Shown: positions 1 to 8,809 of the stretch, one piece after another | Position numbering within the stretch: position 1 is the first letter of the stretch | How the letters are laid out: each line of letters opens with the position of its first letter | Assembly (NCBI GenBank): GCA_900770395.1 | Contig: CAAGKM010000015.1 | Location: 62,001-126,000 of the forward strand | DNA from: an uncultured Prevotella sp. | GTDB lineage: Bacteria; Bacteroidota; Bacteroidia; Bacteroidales; Bacteroidaceae | Direction: 5' to 3' | DNA length: 64,000 nucleotides | Translations under genes and position numbers: made by a program | Notes under the pieces: model-generated | The model's input: the letters and a program-made list of their open reading frames with translations, nothing else | The model's database searches: none | What the model was told of the DNA's origin: nothing

Positions 1-717
1 CTTACGAAACAGCGCCTTTTGTACTGTAGGATAGATCCAGTAGGCAGCCTGCACGCTGAGCATTCCTATGCCTGCGCCGGCGAGGACATCGGTGAGCCAG
101 TGGCGGTTGTTGTACATTCGGAAGAAACCCGTTCCGGCAGCCACGGCATATCCCGCCATGCCAATCCACGGCGACACGTCCCAATATTCGCGGCGCAGCA
201 ATTCCGCACCCATGAAGGCTGTGGCGGTGTGTCCTGAGGGAAACGAGTTGCAGGCGCTTCCGTCGGGGCGCTCCACGCGGGTGATGTTCTTCATAGCATA
301 TACGGTGGAGCCCATAAGCGCATAGGCAGTTCCAAGAATAATCGTCAGGTCGCAGTAGCCGTGCCTTCCCTTTACGCCGCACAGGCTAAGACCGTAGGCT
401 GCCGCCATCGGGGCGTATTGCGTGAAGTCATCAACCGTGAGTTTATGGTCGATATTCTCCTGCAGCTCATCCCGTATTTCCTTGTTCTGAAATTTGAGCC
501 AATCACTTTCCAATCCTATCACACCTACACCGATAAGCGTACCAGGAACAATAATCTGGAGAGGCTCGAACCTATAAGAGACAGAATCCGTGCCAATGGT
601 GTTGCCGCGACAAACAGAATCCGTCTGCGCCATTACGGCAACAGATCTCAAGATTATGGCACATACAGCCAATACTCTTATAATATTTTCCGGGTGTTTT
701 CTATAGTCCTTCATCAT
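1..717 (-). CDS. PAP2-family phosphatase, exported, 3' end cut by window edge
   Basis: Reading the minus strand from the ATG at 717 gives 239 codons running off the window. An N-terminal hydrophobic segment ends in VMAQ, a likely signal peptide, so the enzyme should act in the periplasm or envelope. The acid phosphatase signature of the PAP2 superfamily is present: an RP motif (VERP) near residue 150, PSGH at 160-163, and R200-x5-H206-x3-D210. Known members remove phosphate from lipid or soluble phosphoesters; the substrate cannot be read here. The start overlaps the 3' end of the TonB-type gene by about 17 bases, so the two are probably co-translated. In-frame ATGs at 732 and 714 are alternatives. 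Little of the C-terminus should be missing, because the last catalytic motif is already present. Confidence 0.9.
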   Translation of the reverse strand, partial: MMKDYRKHPENIIRVLAVCAIILRSVAVMAQTDSVCRGNTIGTDSVSYRFEPLQIIVPGTLIGVGVIGLESDWLKFQNKEIRDELQENIDHKLTVDDFTQYAPMAAAYGLSLCGVKGRHGYCDLTIILGTAYALMGSTVYAMKNITRVERPDGSACNSFPSGHTATAFMGAELLRREYWDVSPWIGMAGYAVAAGTGFFRMYNNRHWLTDVLAGAGIGMLSVQAAYWIYPTVQKALFRK

Positions 718-2836
718 ATTCCACATTTGCATTATGTCTCTTTCCCTTGCTTCCGCTAAACTGCCATACGGCGCCGATGTAGAAGATGCGCGGGTTGCGC
801 CGCTTTTCCACTTTCTGCTTCAGCTCGGGAGTGTCGAGCGTGTATGACTTGCGGTAGGTGTCGAACAAGTCTGTCACCGAAGCGATTAGTGAGAGATTTA
901 TCGCCGGTATGTCGTATTTCATTCCGAGATTGATGCGCAGGTCGGCGTCGCGCCTGCCTTGCGGAACGAGGGTAGCCGAGCGGTAGCGGGCATTGAGCTG
1001 AATCATGTAGTGGCTCAGCGGCCGGAAATTGGCGTTGAGCAATGCGCTCCATGAGAAGGTGTCCTTGTTCTTGCCGAATCCCAGTCTGGAGGCGTCAATC
1101 TGACTGTAGTAACCGTTTGCGTTCAGGTTGAAATCCAGCCATTGCGCCGCGGGCAGGCTCCATATCAGTTCTATTCCGGCGTTTTGTGCCGACTGCAGGT
1201 TCTCTTTCGTGGTGAGCAGCACACCGGAGTCAATGTAGCGCGACACGGTTGTTATCTGATTTGCGATGTAGCGGTAATACAGAGTGCTCATCAGAGAGCC
1301 GCCGATTGCGGGATGCCACAGCCAGCCCGCCTCAAGCGAATGTATCTTTTCGGGTTTCAGGTCGGGGTTGCCCGCCTCAAGGCTGAGAGGGTTTATCTGC
1401 TCGGCAAAGGGATTCATGTCGCTGCCTTCGGGACGGTTTACGCGCAGGCTGTAGCTCACCGTCAGTTTGCCGTCACTGCCCGTTGCCCTCGACAGATGCA
1501 GAGTGGGGTATAGGTTGAGGTAACTCTGTGAAAGGTTCCGATGCTGTGAGGCCAGCCTGTTGCAGATGTCGGCATATTCGCCGCGCAGTCCTGCCTGCAT
1601 GGTCCATTGTCCAGCCGCCATGTCCAGCGTGGCATAGAGCGAATGGAGGGTCATGAGGTGGGTGAAGTCGCTGCTGCGCACGGTGTTGGGTATAAAGCCG
1701 CTGCCGTCCCAGTCAGCCACATGATAATTCTGTTCTGCCTTGAGATGCTCCAGCTCATATCCCGACATTAGCTTCATCTTGTCGGTGAAACGGTGCTGCC
1801 AGTAAATCCTCGCCATGTGCATATAGTTAGCGTCCCACACCGCCTCATCGTTCCTTTCATTTCCTTTCATCCTCTGTGTGGAGTAGTGGTTTATCTCGTC
1901 TTCCGACTCCGAGGAATAGGCATAGTCGGCTCCCCACTCGCAGTCCTTGCCATAGCGGTGGGAGTATTTAAGGGTTGCTTCCCACATGTTTTCCTTAGCC
2001 AGTGCATCGCGGTCGCGCAGATAAAACTCCGAGAGTTTTCCGCCGGTGCTTTCCGTTACCGACTCCACCCGCTCGTTGCGCCGGAAACGGCGGCTGTTGT
2101 AGCTTCCTGCCGCTTCCAGCCTGTCATGGCTGGTGAGCTGTGCATTCATGCCAAGACGAATGGTGTGCGACACGGGTCGCCCCAGTCCGTAGGTGGTTTG
2201 GCTGATGATGTCTGTCGGCGACATGCGGCGGTCTGCGATGCTGCGGTCGTAGCGGTCGCGGCGGAAAGTGTATCCTCCGAAGATGTTGAGCCTGTCCCAA
2301 CCGTAGTTCATGTTCACTCCAACATTCTGCCGCCCGTAGCTTCCCGCATTGGCGCTGAGCGTTCCATTTAGTCCCTGCCCCGCGGTTTTCCTGAGTACAA
2401 TGTTGATGATGCCGCTCACCCCGTCGGGCTTATATTCTGCCGAGGGGTTGGTGATTACCTCTATGCGCTCTATGCTGCTTGCCGACAGCTGGTTGAGCGC
2501 GTCGCCCCGTGTCTTTGCTCCCATCATTGCCGACGGCTTGCCGTTTATAAGAATGGTCACGTTGCCGTTGCCGCGCAGGCTCACGCCGCCGTCCATATCC
2601 ACGTCCACCGAGGGAATATTCTGCAGCAGGTCGGCGGCAGAACCCGCTGAGCTCATAAGGTCCTGCCCCACGTTGAACACCTTACGGTCGAGCCTTGCCA
2701 CGAATGCAGGCTTCCTGCCCTTCACCACCACTCCGGCAAGCTGCCTGCCGTCTGCCACGCTGTCTGTCTGCGCCGCCGTCTGCACAGGTACCGCCGTCAA
2801 CAGCGCTGCCGCCATGCAGAAAATAAGTCTTTTCAT
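701..2836 (-). CDS. TonB-dependent outer-membrane beta-barrel receptor (OMP_b-brl_3 type)
   Basis: Exported protein of about 711 residues. Signal peptide (starts MKRLIFC, ends near TAAQ), then a plug domain with PSVDVD, LRGNGNVTILINGKPSAMMG and IERIEVITNPSAEY, the Bacteroidota pattern of receptors with a plug and a long beta-barrel. The carboxypeptidase-like N-terminal extension common in SusC proteins is missing and no SusD gene is adjacent, so substrate cannot be assigned. An upstream in-frame ATG at 2929 lies 5' of the -7 element at 2871-2878, so the real start must be 2851 or 2836; 2836 gives the cleanest signal peptide. It overlaps the PAP2 gene downstream and likely forms a two-gene operon with it. 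Confidence 0.9.
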   Translation of the reverse strand: MKRLIFCMAAALLTAVPVQTAAQTDSVADGRQLAGVVVKGRKPAFVARLDRKVFNVGQDLMSSAGSAADLLQNIPSVDVDMDGGVSLRGNGNVTILINGKPSAMMGAKTRGDALNQLSASSIERIEVITNPSAEYKPDGVSGIINIVLRKTAGQGLNGTLSANAGSYGRQNVGVNMNYGWDRLNIFGGYTFRRDRYDRSIADRRMSPTDIISQTTYGLGRPVSHTIRLGMNAQLTSHDRLEAAGSYNSRRFRRNERVESVTESTGGKLSEFYLRDRDALAKENMWEATLKYSHRYGKDCEWGADYAYSSESEDEINHYSTQRMKGNERNDEAVWDANYMHMARIYWQHRFTDKMKLMSGYELEHLKAEQNYHVADWDGSGFIPNTVRSSDFTHLMTLHSLYATLDMAAGQWTMQAGLRGEYADICNRLASQHRNLSQSYLNLYPTLHLSRATGSDGKLTVSYSLRVNRPEGSDMNPFAEQINPLSLEAGNPDLKPEKIHSLEAGWLWHPAIGGSLMSTLYYRYIANQITTVSRYIDSGVLLTTKENLQSAQNAGIELIWSLPAAQWLDFNLNANGYYSQIDASRLGFGKNKDTFSWSALLNANFRPLSHYMIQLNARYRSATLVPQGRRDADLRINLGMKYDIPAINLSLIASVTDLFDTYRKSYTLDTPELKQKVEKRRNPRIFYIGAVWQFSGSKGKRHNANVEYDEGL

Positions 2837-2870
2837 TGTCATTTCTGTCATTTTTTGTTGTTTCCGGGTG

Positions 2871-2878
2871 CAAAGATA
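2871..2878 (-). promoter_or_regulatory. Bacteroidota -7 promoter element (TATCTTTG)
   Basis: Minus-strand TATCTTTG followed by CAC, about 20-35 bases before the candidate starts of the TonB-type gene. It fits the TAnnTTTG consensus of the Bacteroidota housekeeping sigma factor and rules out the longer ORF start. Confidence 0.7.
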
Positions 2879-3120
2879 GTGAGCGATTTTGCAGAAATTT
2901 TGAATTTCTTGAGGCGGAAATCGATTCAATGTACTTTTTTGTGATTATTCACACTATCCAACAATCACTTATCAACGACAGAATATCCGAAACTCAAATT
3001 CAAAGTACTTTTTATAATCAATCTTTTGTTGTTTATGCTTAATAAAAAATCATGCCAGAAGCAAGATTTTTTAGAATATGGGATTTATTGTAATAGAACA
3101 ACAATTAAAATTCATAAACA

Positions 3121-3852
3121 ATGAACAGATTCAGATTAACAACTTGTGCTTTGGGACTTTTAGCCCAGACTTGCGCATTGCAGTCATGCATGGATGACAA
3201 TGATGACAGTATTACACTGCAGCGACCAACTGCGTTAGTAACGGTACGCCCCACTGATGGTGGCGCATTTACTTTACAGTTAGACAACACGACAACCTTG
3301 TATCCGTCGAATATGAAATCCTCACCATTCGGCAATAAGGAAGTGAGGGCATTGGTCAATTACACGGATGATGGTAATGGTGGAAAAGTCCGTAACGTGT
3401 ACATTAATTGGATGGACAGTATCAGAACGAAAATGCCTGTTCCGAATCTCGGAACGGAGAATGATGCCCGATATGGGAATGACGCTATTGAGATAGTGAA
3501 AGATTGGGTAACAGTAGCTGAGGACGGATATTTGACCTTGCGCATCCGTACACAATGGGGAAGAACTAACAACAAGCATTATGTAAATCTGTTGACAGGA
3601 ATAAATCCCGATAATCCTTACGAACTGGAATTGCGCCATGACGCAAAAGGAGATATAGGCGGCAGTATGGGTGATGCGCTAATCGCTTTCAACCTTAATG
3701 ACCTGCCCCAAAAAGACAAGCAGAATGTGAAACTGAAACTCAATTGGAAATCATTCAGCGGGAAAAAATCCGCAGAGTTCGACCTCTATTTACGCCCTCT
3801 GGAACAAAGGGATTACACGGCGAATATAGGCCGTAATCGATGGGTGGAATAA
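3121..3852 (+). CDS. NigD-like surface lipoprotein
   Basis: 243 residues. Short signal peptide and lipobox LQSC, with acidic residues (MDDNDD) right after the cysteine, the Bacteroidota signal for export to the cell surface. The body matches the NigD-like pattern: an N-terminal OB-like part with LDNTTTLYP and VRALVNYT, a linker, and a C-terminal beta part with a WVTVAEDGYLTLRI and KHYVNLLTG core. NigD-like proteins are named after a bacteriocin-linked gene in Bacteroidota, but their biochemical role is unclear. It is followed after about 110 bases by another lipoprotein gene. The 2879-3120 upstream gap is AT-rich with no gene seen. Confidence 0.8.
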   Translation: MNRFRLTTCALGLLAQTCALQSCMDDNDDSITLQRPTALVTVRPTDGGAFTLQLDNTTTLYPSNMKSSPFGNKEVRALVNYTDDGNGGKVRNVYINWMDSIRTKMPVPNLGTENDARYGNDAIEIVKDWVTVAEDGYLTLRIRTQWGRTNNKHYVNLLTGINPDNPYELELRHDAKGDIGGSMGDALIAFNLNDLPQKDKQNVKLKLNWKSFSGKKSAEFDLYLRPLEQRDYTANIGRNRWVE

Positions 3853-3964
3853 AAAAATGATATTTTTTCGATTTTCCATGCAAGATTTCAAATAAACCCG
3901 ATTTAATGGGTTGAGAGCTCTCAAGAAATTAATCAAGTAAATACAATTTAAAAAGAAAAGAAAA

Positions 3965-4534
3965 ATGAAACAAATGAAATTCCTTAAATTCGCAGCTGCA
4001 ATGCTGTGCTGTGTGTTTGCAATAACAGTTGTATCGTGTGACGATGATGACGATGAGGTGCCGTCAGCGTTCAAGTTCAATCCTGCCAAGGCAGAAGTGG
4101 CGGTAGGCGCAAGCACGGATATAACAGTGACTGGTGGAACAGAGCCTTACACTGTCACATCGAGCGATGTGGAAACCGCAACTGTAGAGGTTAGCAAAAA
4201 CATCATAACCGTAACAGGCGTAAAAGAGGGTAATGTGACACTGAGTGTATCCGACAAAGACAAAAAGGTCGGTACACTGGCAGTTACGGTAAAGAAAGCT
4301 ACAGCATTGGAGCTTGACAAGGAGGCTGTAAATGTAGCCGTAGGTAAAGAAGAGACTGTTACGGTAAAAAACGGAACAGCCCCTTACACGGCTACGGCAA
4401 AAGACGCTTCCATCGCTACAGCAACCGTGAAGGATGGCAAAATTACGGTCAAAGGTGTGAAAGCCGGTACAACCACGATTACTGTGACCGACAAGAACAA
4501 GTTGAACGGAACTATTTCGGTCACCGTAAAGTAA
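3965..4534 (+). CDS. Lipoprotein with two tandem Ig-like (BIG2-type) domains
   Basis: 189 residues. Signal peptide and lipobox VVSC, followed by a run of five aspartates, a strong surface-export signal. Two similar repeats of about 75 residues follow: residues about 38-110 and 113-189. Each has a VAVG(A/K) turn, a TxPYT motif, an IxVxGVKxGxxTxxVxDK block and an ending LxVTVK/ISVTVK. This is the group 2 bacterial Ig-like layout found in adhesins and surface proteins. No catalytic domain. It lies directly before an ECF sigma gene and may be a surface target or sensor partner of that system; this is inference from position only. Confidence 0.75.
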   Translation: MKQMKFLKFAAAMLCCVFAITVVSCDDDDDEVPSAFKFNPAKAEVAVGASTDITVTGGTEPYTVTSSDVETATVEVSKNIITVTGVKEGNVTLSVSDKDKKVGTLAVTVKKATALELDKEAVNVAVGKEETVTVKNGTAPYTATAKDASIATATVKDGKITVKGVKAGTTTITVTDKNKLNGTISVTVK

Positions 4535-4547
4535 GGTACTCAGAAGG

Positions 4548-4609
4548 ATTGTATTTTGGGAAGATGGCGCGGATTTCTCCTTTGAAGTCCGCGCCGTCAC
4601 CAATACAAT
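4548..4609. terminator. Two-level hairpin between lipoprotein and sigma-factor genes
   Basis: Inner arms GGCGCGGA (4566-4573) and TCCGCGCC (4588-4595) pair perfectly, and outer arms ATTGTATT (4548-4555) and AATACAAT (4602-4609) also pair. No clear T-run follows, so it may be a partial terminator, processing site or mRNA stabiliser rather than a simple terminator. Confidence 0.5.
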
Positions 4610-4631
4610 TAAGAAAACTAAGGTTGTATCG

Positions 4632-5201
4632 ATGATTAAAAACGAGACTGATAACGAGGAAAGGCTCATTAACCTCATAAAGGAAGGTGACGAACAGGCA
4701 ACGCGGCAATTATATTGCCGGTACATTCGGTATCTCTCAGCCGTATGTTCTCGATACATCTATAGTGACGAGGATATAAAAGACGTGTTGCAGGATGCTT
4801 TCTTGAAGATTTTTTCTTCAGTAAAATCATTCGAATACCGGGGGGATGGCTCGTTGAAAGGCTGGATGACAAAAATCGTGTTGAATGAAACGCTGAAATT
4901 CGTAAAGCGCAACTGCCGTCTGGACTTTGTGGAACTTAGGCCGGAGGAGATGGACATACCCGATGAGGAGCCAAACACGGACGGGATTCCACCGGCAGTC
5001 ATCCATTCCATGATACGGGATTTGCCGGATGGTTACCGGACAATCTTCAACCTGTACGTCATTGAGGAAAAAAGCCATAAGGAAATCGCGGAATTGCTTG
5101 GCATCAAGATAAATTCTTCCGCCTCCCAGCTACACCGTGCCAAGGCTATGCTGGCAGAGAAAATTAAAAAATATAACACGCTTTATTCTATATCCAGATG
5201 A
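4632..5201 (+). CDS. ECF-type RNA polymerase sigma factor
   Basis: 189 residues, normal length for an extracytoplasmic-function sigma-70 factor. Region 2 is seen in the first 95 residues (DIKDVLQDAFLKIF, then GWMTKIVLNETLKFVKR) and region 4 at the end (LPDGYRTIFNLYVIEE, SHKEIAELLGI, SSASQLHRAKAML: helix-turn-helix and recognition helix). Its last four bases overlap the ATG of the next gene (ATGA), so both are translated together. The partner starts with an acidic cytoplasmic domain typical of Bacteroidota anti-sigma/barrel proteins, so this sigma is probably held by that protein until an envelope signal arrives. Confidence 0.92.
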   Translation: MIKNETDNEERLINLIKEGDEQATRQLYCRYIRYLSAVCSRYIYSDEDIKDVLQDAFLKIFSSVKSFEYRGDGSLKGWMTKIVLNETLKFVKRNCRLDFVELRPEEMDIPDEEPNTDGIPPAVIHSMIRDLPDGYRTIFNLYVIEEKSHKEIAELLGIKINSSASQLHRAKAMLAEKIKKYNTLYSISR

Positions 5202-6475
5202 AAGAAGATTGGTTAAAAGACATACATGACAAGATGACAGAATATGAGGCGGAAGAGCCTCGTGGCCTGTGGAATGACATCTGTAGGGCAAGGCAACAGG
5301 AAGAACAGTCTGAAACAGACGGCCGCAGTAAAACGGTCGTATGGCTGTGGACAAGACGGGTGGCTGCGGTTGCTGCAATGGTGGCGTTCGTTGTTTCAAT
5401 AGGCTATTTTACAAAAGGTGGTAAAGAAAAACCATCCACATCTTTAACAGCGGAAAAAGTTAAGACAGCCAATACAGAAAAGGAAGAGCAGGTTGCAATC
5501 ATTCCTGATAAAACAGGAGAAGAATCAGGTGTCCCTGCAGGAAATACATATTTCAGAATGCCGAAAGAAAAATTGTTGGCAAAAGCTGCCATTCCGAGTG
5601 TCCGGACATCAGCGGAGGCGATTGCTGATACCGTTGCAGCAGACAAGAGCCCCTCTGAAACAAAGCAACAGGCATTAGAAGAAACACCTGATACACACCG
5701 GCATAAACAGCAGCGACACGATAAAAGTAACCGTGGAACTTATCTGAACAATTATATCGCCCATGCCAATACTGGCAATGATAAATCCGGGAAACTGTCT
5801 TGTGCTGTGTTTATGACTGGAGATGCAAGCTCTGTATTTAACAGAAAAACCATAGGAGATGATTTTTCGGTAGGGGCAGGACCCGACGACTCAGATTGGG
5901 AGGACAGCCCTTTGCTCGGAATACTTCTTTACAACCAGGGAAAAGAAATAAAAACCGACATTAAGCATCGTTTGCCTGTTAGAGCCGGTGTTTCATTTGC
6001 CTACAAAATCAATGAACGGCTTAGTCTGGAAAGTGGTGTCACTTATACCAATCTCACATCTGATATGCGGGAAGGCAGCGACAGCCATTATTTCACAGGT
6101 GAACAAACTTTGCATTATGTCGGCGTCCCTCTTAATATGAGGTATAAAATTATATCATGGAAGGGGCTTGAACTGTATGCTTCGTCCGGTCTGCTTGCTG
6201 AAAAATGCGTGTCGGGCAAGCAAAAGAAAGAATACATCCTTAACAATAAGGTTGAGAAGAAAGAGACGCAAGACCTGAATGAAAAGCCGTTTCAGTGGTC
6301 GGTCAATGCCTCTGCCGGATTGCAGTATAATATTTCACCTTCGATAGGCCTTTATGCGGAACCCGGCGTAAGTTATTACTTCAACGACGGGACTTCGATA
6401 AAAAACATTTATAAAGACAAGCCCTGCAATTTTAACTTGAATCTCGGATTAAGATTCACTTTTGGAAATAAATAA
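5198..6475 (+). CDS. Anti-sigma-like N-terminus fused to outer-membrane beta-barrel domain
   Basis: 425 residues. Residues 1-45 are charged and cytoplasmic-looking (WLKDIHDKMTEYEAEEPRGLW), a start seen in Bacteroidota proteins encoded after ECF sigma genes. One hydrophobic helix follows at about 55-71 with arginines on its inner side and no signal-peptidase site. A low-complexity Lys/Glu/Thr linker runs to about 200, and the last 220 residues have the alternating strands of an OMP_b-brl/PorT-like barrel (GVSFAYKINERLSLESGV, GLELYASSGLL, PSIGLYAEPGVSYYF) ending in LGLRFTF, an aromatic-terminated strand. Taken at face value it crosses both membranes. It overlaps the sigma gene by four bases. 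Binding to that sigma is inferred. Confidence 0.75.
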   Translation: MKEDWLKDIHDKMTEYEAEEPRGLWNDICRARQQEEQSETDGRSKTVVWLWTRRVAAVAAMVAFVVSIGYFTKGGKEKPSTSLTAEKVKTANTEKEEQVAIIPDKTGEESGVPAGNTYFRMPKEKLLAKAAIPSVRTSAEAIADTVAADKSPSETKQQALEETPDTHRHKQQRHDKSNRGTYLNNYIAHANTGNDKSGKLSCAVFMTGDASSVFNRKTIGDDFSVGAGPDDSDWEDSPLLGILLYNQGKEIKTDIKHRLPVRAGVSFAYKINERLSLESGVTYTNLTSDMREGSDSHYFTGEQTLHYVGVPLNMRYKIISWKGLELYASSGLLAEKCVSGKQKKEYILNNKVEKKETQDLNEKPFQWSVNASAGLQYNISPSIGLYAEPGVSYYFNDGTSIKNIYKDKPCNFNLNLGLRFTFGNK

Positions 6476-6476
6476 G

Positions 6477-6983
6477 ATGTTGAATATGAAAAAAGAAATG
6501 ACAGTTATATTCTTGTCTGCATGCTGCATGGCAGGATGCGTCAGACAAGCAACAACGAATGACAGCACAAAGATAAAGGCATCCGAGTGTGCCGTGACAA
6601 TGGTAGAGGGAGATATTCCATATACTGTTGCAGAACACTATTTTGTCAGGAATGACTTGAGTGCCTTACCTCCTGAAAAGATTGTATCGGAAAACGATTT
6701 CAACGCCAACTTTGGCATGGCAGCGATAATGGGCGATAACGGAATGCCCACAAAGATAGATTTCAAGCGCCAGTACGTTATTTCCGTCACATTGCCCGAA
6801 ACTAACATCCATACGGAAATAGTACCAGTAGGATTGAAAAAGGCTGATGACGGGAAAATTATATTTTCATACCAGATAAAATTGGGCGGCAAATTGACAT
6901 ATACAATGGTTCCGTCATTGCTGATAATTGTGGACAGGAAACATGACGGAAAAGTTGTGTTGGATGCTGTCGGAAATACATGA
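6477..6983 (+). CDS. Small lipoprotein of unknown function
   Basis: About 168 residues from the ATG at 6477 (6486 is an alternative; the upstream TTG would lie inside the previous gene). Signal peptide with lipobox MAGC, then a soluble domain rich in beta strands. I do not recognise the family. It begins one base after the stop of the barrel protein and is likely the last gene of the sigma/anti-sigma operon. Tyr/Ile/Val patches (YVISVTLPE, IVPVGLKK, YTMVPSLLIIVD) suggest a compact beta fold. Confidence 0.6.
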   Translation: MLNMKKEMTVIFLSACCMAGCVRQATTNDSTKIKASECAVTMVEGDIPYTVAEHYFVRNDLSALPPEKIVSENDFNANFGMAAIMGDNGMPTKIDFKRQYVISVTLPETNIHTEIVPVGLKKADDGKIIFSYQIKLGGKLTYTMVPSLLIIVDRKHDGKVVLDAVGNT

Positions 6984-7000
6984 TTTGTTAATACATCAAG

Positions 7001-7224
7001 ATGGCGCAGAGAAGCCTGTTGATGGAGAAGATACATAAGACCGACGAACTGCGTGACATCGTGAAAGTATGGGCCGGCAGCGGCATGGAACCACAGGCCA
7101 ACGTCACAGCCATAGGCGCAGCAAACCTTGTGGCTATACTGTCGGCGGATATGACGAAGTAATCACTAAGTGGAACGCCACCATCGACCGCTATCAGGAC
7201 ATGCTCAACCGCAAGACTGGGTGA
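7001..7224 (+). pseudogene. Broken remnant in two reading frames
   Basis: An ATG at 7001 opens a 53-codon frame (starts MAQRSLLMEKIHK) ending in TAA at 7160-7162. The neighbouring frame, open from around 7120 to a TGA at 7222-7224, ends with WNATIDRYQDMLNRKTG, a natural-looking C-terminus. The two pieces look like one gene split by a frameshift, or the end of a longer gene lost by deletion. The family is uncertain; the C-terminal piece loosely recalls DUF6261-type ends. A strong terminator follows directly, as expected after a former gene. Confidence 0.4.
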
Positions 7225-7260
7225 GCCTCCGCTTCTGAGGTTTCATTCAGAAGCGGAGGC
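7225..7260. terminator. Bidirectional terminator, 14-bp perfect stem
   Basis: Arms GCCTCCGCTTCTGA (7225-7238) and TCAGAAGCGGAGGC (7247-7260) pair perfectly around an 8-base loop. It lies between the broken plus-strand gene and the convergent lipoprotein gene, with AT-rich flanks. Confidence 0.85.
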
Positions 7261-7289
7261 AATTAATTATGATGCTGGTTAAATGACGG

Positions 7290-8777
7290 TTAATACACCG
7301 TGTTCTGCGGGTCGAAGTTGGTCCAGCCCTCCAGCCAGTTGTCGCTCGCGTCGCGGAAGGCTCCGATATATCCTCCGTTTCCGTCGGTAAGCGGTGTCAC
7401 GGGGCAATAGTTTTGTCCTGTTCTCATCGGGTCAGTGAGGTTAAGCTCGGCTTCCGTAAGAATCCTGTTGCTTGGCTCGCTGCGGAAGAAAGTCTCTGAG
7501 TAAGAGCACCGCGAGCGGTCCTCACTGCCAGTGGCATAGTCGAAGAGATAGTTCTCATACTCCTTGTTCTTGTCGGTTCCGATGACTCCCATGCCTGCAA
7601 ATATGATGTTCCTCAGGCGCAGTTCGCCGCTCTTGGCGTATTTCACGGTAGAGCCTTTCTCACCATCGATGATTAGTCCGACGGGATAGCCCACGGCAAT
7701 GGAGTTCTCGCAATTAAGCTTGCTGCCGCGGCGAATCTGCATTGCCGACTGGAACAGTCCCAATTTTGACCCGTTGTCAGGGAATACAGAGCCAGCGGTT
7801 ATATAGCTGGATGAGTTTACAAAATCGCTGTTCTTGGCTGTCATAGGACCGATGAACGTTACGTTTTTGAAGAGGGCCGTGGTGAACGGAGCGGTTTCTG
7901 CGCCGCTGGCATTGTTGTCGCTCTCAAATCCGTTGCTCTGTGAGGTGTCCGCAATGCGGGGATCGCGTATTGACAGGCAGTACTGCACCGTTCCGCTGAA
8001 GCCGTTGTCGGTGTCAAACTCATCGTCCCAGCCCTTGTATGCCACGAGATACTTGCAGCTGACTGCGCCGCCGAACCATTCGTAGGAGTCGTCGTTGGAA
8101 TACGACACCTGCAGGTGATCCACCGTGGTGGCGCTGCCCACGGAGCCGAAGGTTATGCCGTTGATTTCCTTGTCGGTGTCAAAAGGATAGCCTGCAAACT
8201 CCACGCGTATGTACTGGTAGATGCCCGAGTTGTCACTGTCGTTGTCGCCTCCGTGTTTTGTCGTGGGGCCGCCCTCTATCTGCTGTGTGCCCTGGTTGTT
8301 GCGCGCCTTTCCGCAGATTATCAGTCCGCCCCAGTCGCCCGGCCGCCGCTGGCCTGCAGGCTGTGCCGAGGTCATCACGATGGGCGCGTCCTTGGTTCCC
8401 TTCATCTCCACATATCCGCCCGGCTCAACAATCAATGCCGCCATGGTCTGCTTGTCGCCCTTGATTATTGTTCCGGCAGGTATGCGCAGCCTGGCGCCGG
8501 CATCCACATACACCCAGCCTTTCAGCAGGTAGGTGTCGCGCTCCAGCGTGACGTCGCCCGTGAAGTGGAAGTTCTGCGTGCCGTTGCCCAGCTCCGTGCC
8601 GTTGTTGAACAGGATGCCGTTGCTATACGCCACATTACCCTTGTAGGTTACCTCCGGGTCTGTCTTTCCCGGAGCTGCCGGCTCATCGTCCGATGAGCAC
8701 GATACCGTCATCACTGTCGTTGTCAGGGCGGCACATATCATCAATGCCTTTCCCCATTTTCTGATTTCTTTTTTCAT
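7290..8777 (-). CDS. Surface lipoprotein with beta-helix-like body, partner of TonB receptor
   Basis: 495 residues. Signal peptide with lipobox TVSC and then SSDDE, the acidic surface-export signal. The body has repeated short strands around GTIIKGDKQTMAALIVEPGG, PGDWGGLIICG, YIRVEFAG, DHLQVSYSNDDSYEWFGG and YLVAYKGWDDEFDTDNG, as in right-handed beta-helix proteins. Such proteins are often found next to TonB receptors in Bacteroidota and are sometimes misnamed as transporters; I cannot assign a ligand. It follows the TonB receptor gene after 32 bases on the same strand, so the pair is probably a surface uptake unit in which the lipoprotein caps or binds substrate for the receptor. Confidence 0.75.
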   Translation of the reverse strand: MKKEIRKWGKALMICAALTTTVMTVSCSSDDEPAAPGKTDPEVTYKGNVAYSNGILFNNGTELGNGTQNFHFTGDVTLERDTYLLKGWVYVDAGARLRIPAGTIIKGDKQTMAALIVEPGGYVEMKGTKDAPIVMTSAQPAGQRRPGDWGGLIICGKARNNQGTQQIEGGPTTKHGGDNDSDNSGIYQYIRVEFAGYPFDTDKEINGITFGSVGSATTVDHLQVSYSNDDSYEWFGGAVSCKYLVAYKGWDDEFDTDNGFSGTVQYCLSIRDPRIADTSQSNGFESDNNASGAETAPFTTALFKNVTFIGPMTAKNSDFVNSSSYITAGSVFPDNGSKLGLFQSAMQIRRGSKLNCENSIAVGYPVGLIIDGEKGSTVKYAKSGELRLRNIIFAGMGVIGTDKNKEYENYLFDYATGSEDRSRCSYSETFFRSEPSNRILTEAELNLTDPMRTGQNYCPVTPLTDGNGGYIGAFRDASDNWLEGWTNFDPQNTVY

Positions 8778-8809
8778 GTTTTTTTGTTTAATTGAAAATA
8801 ATGATATAA

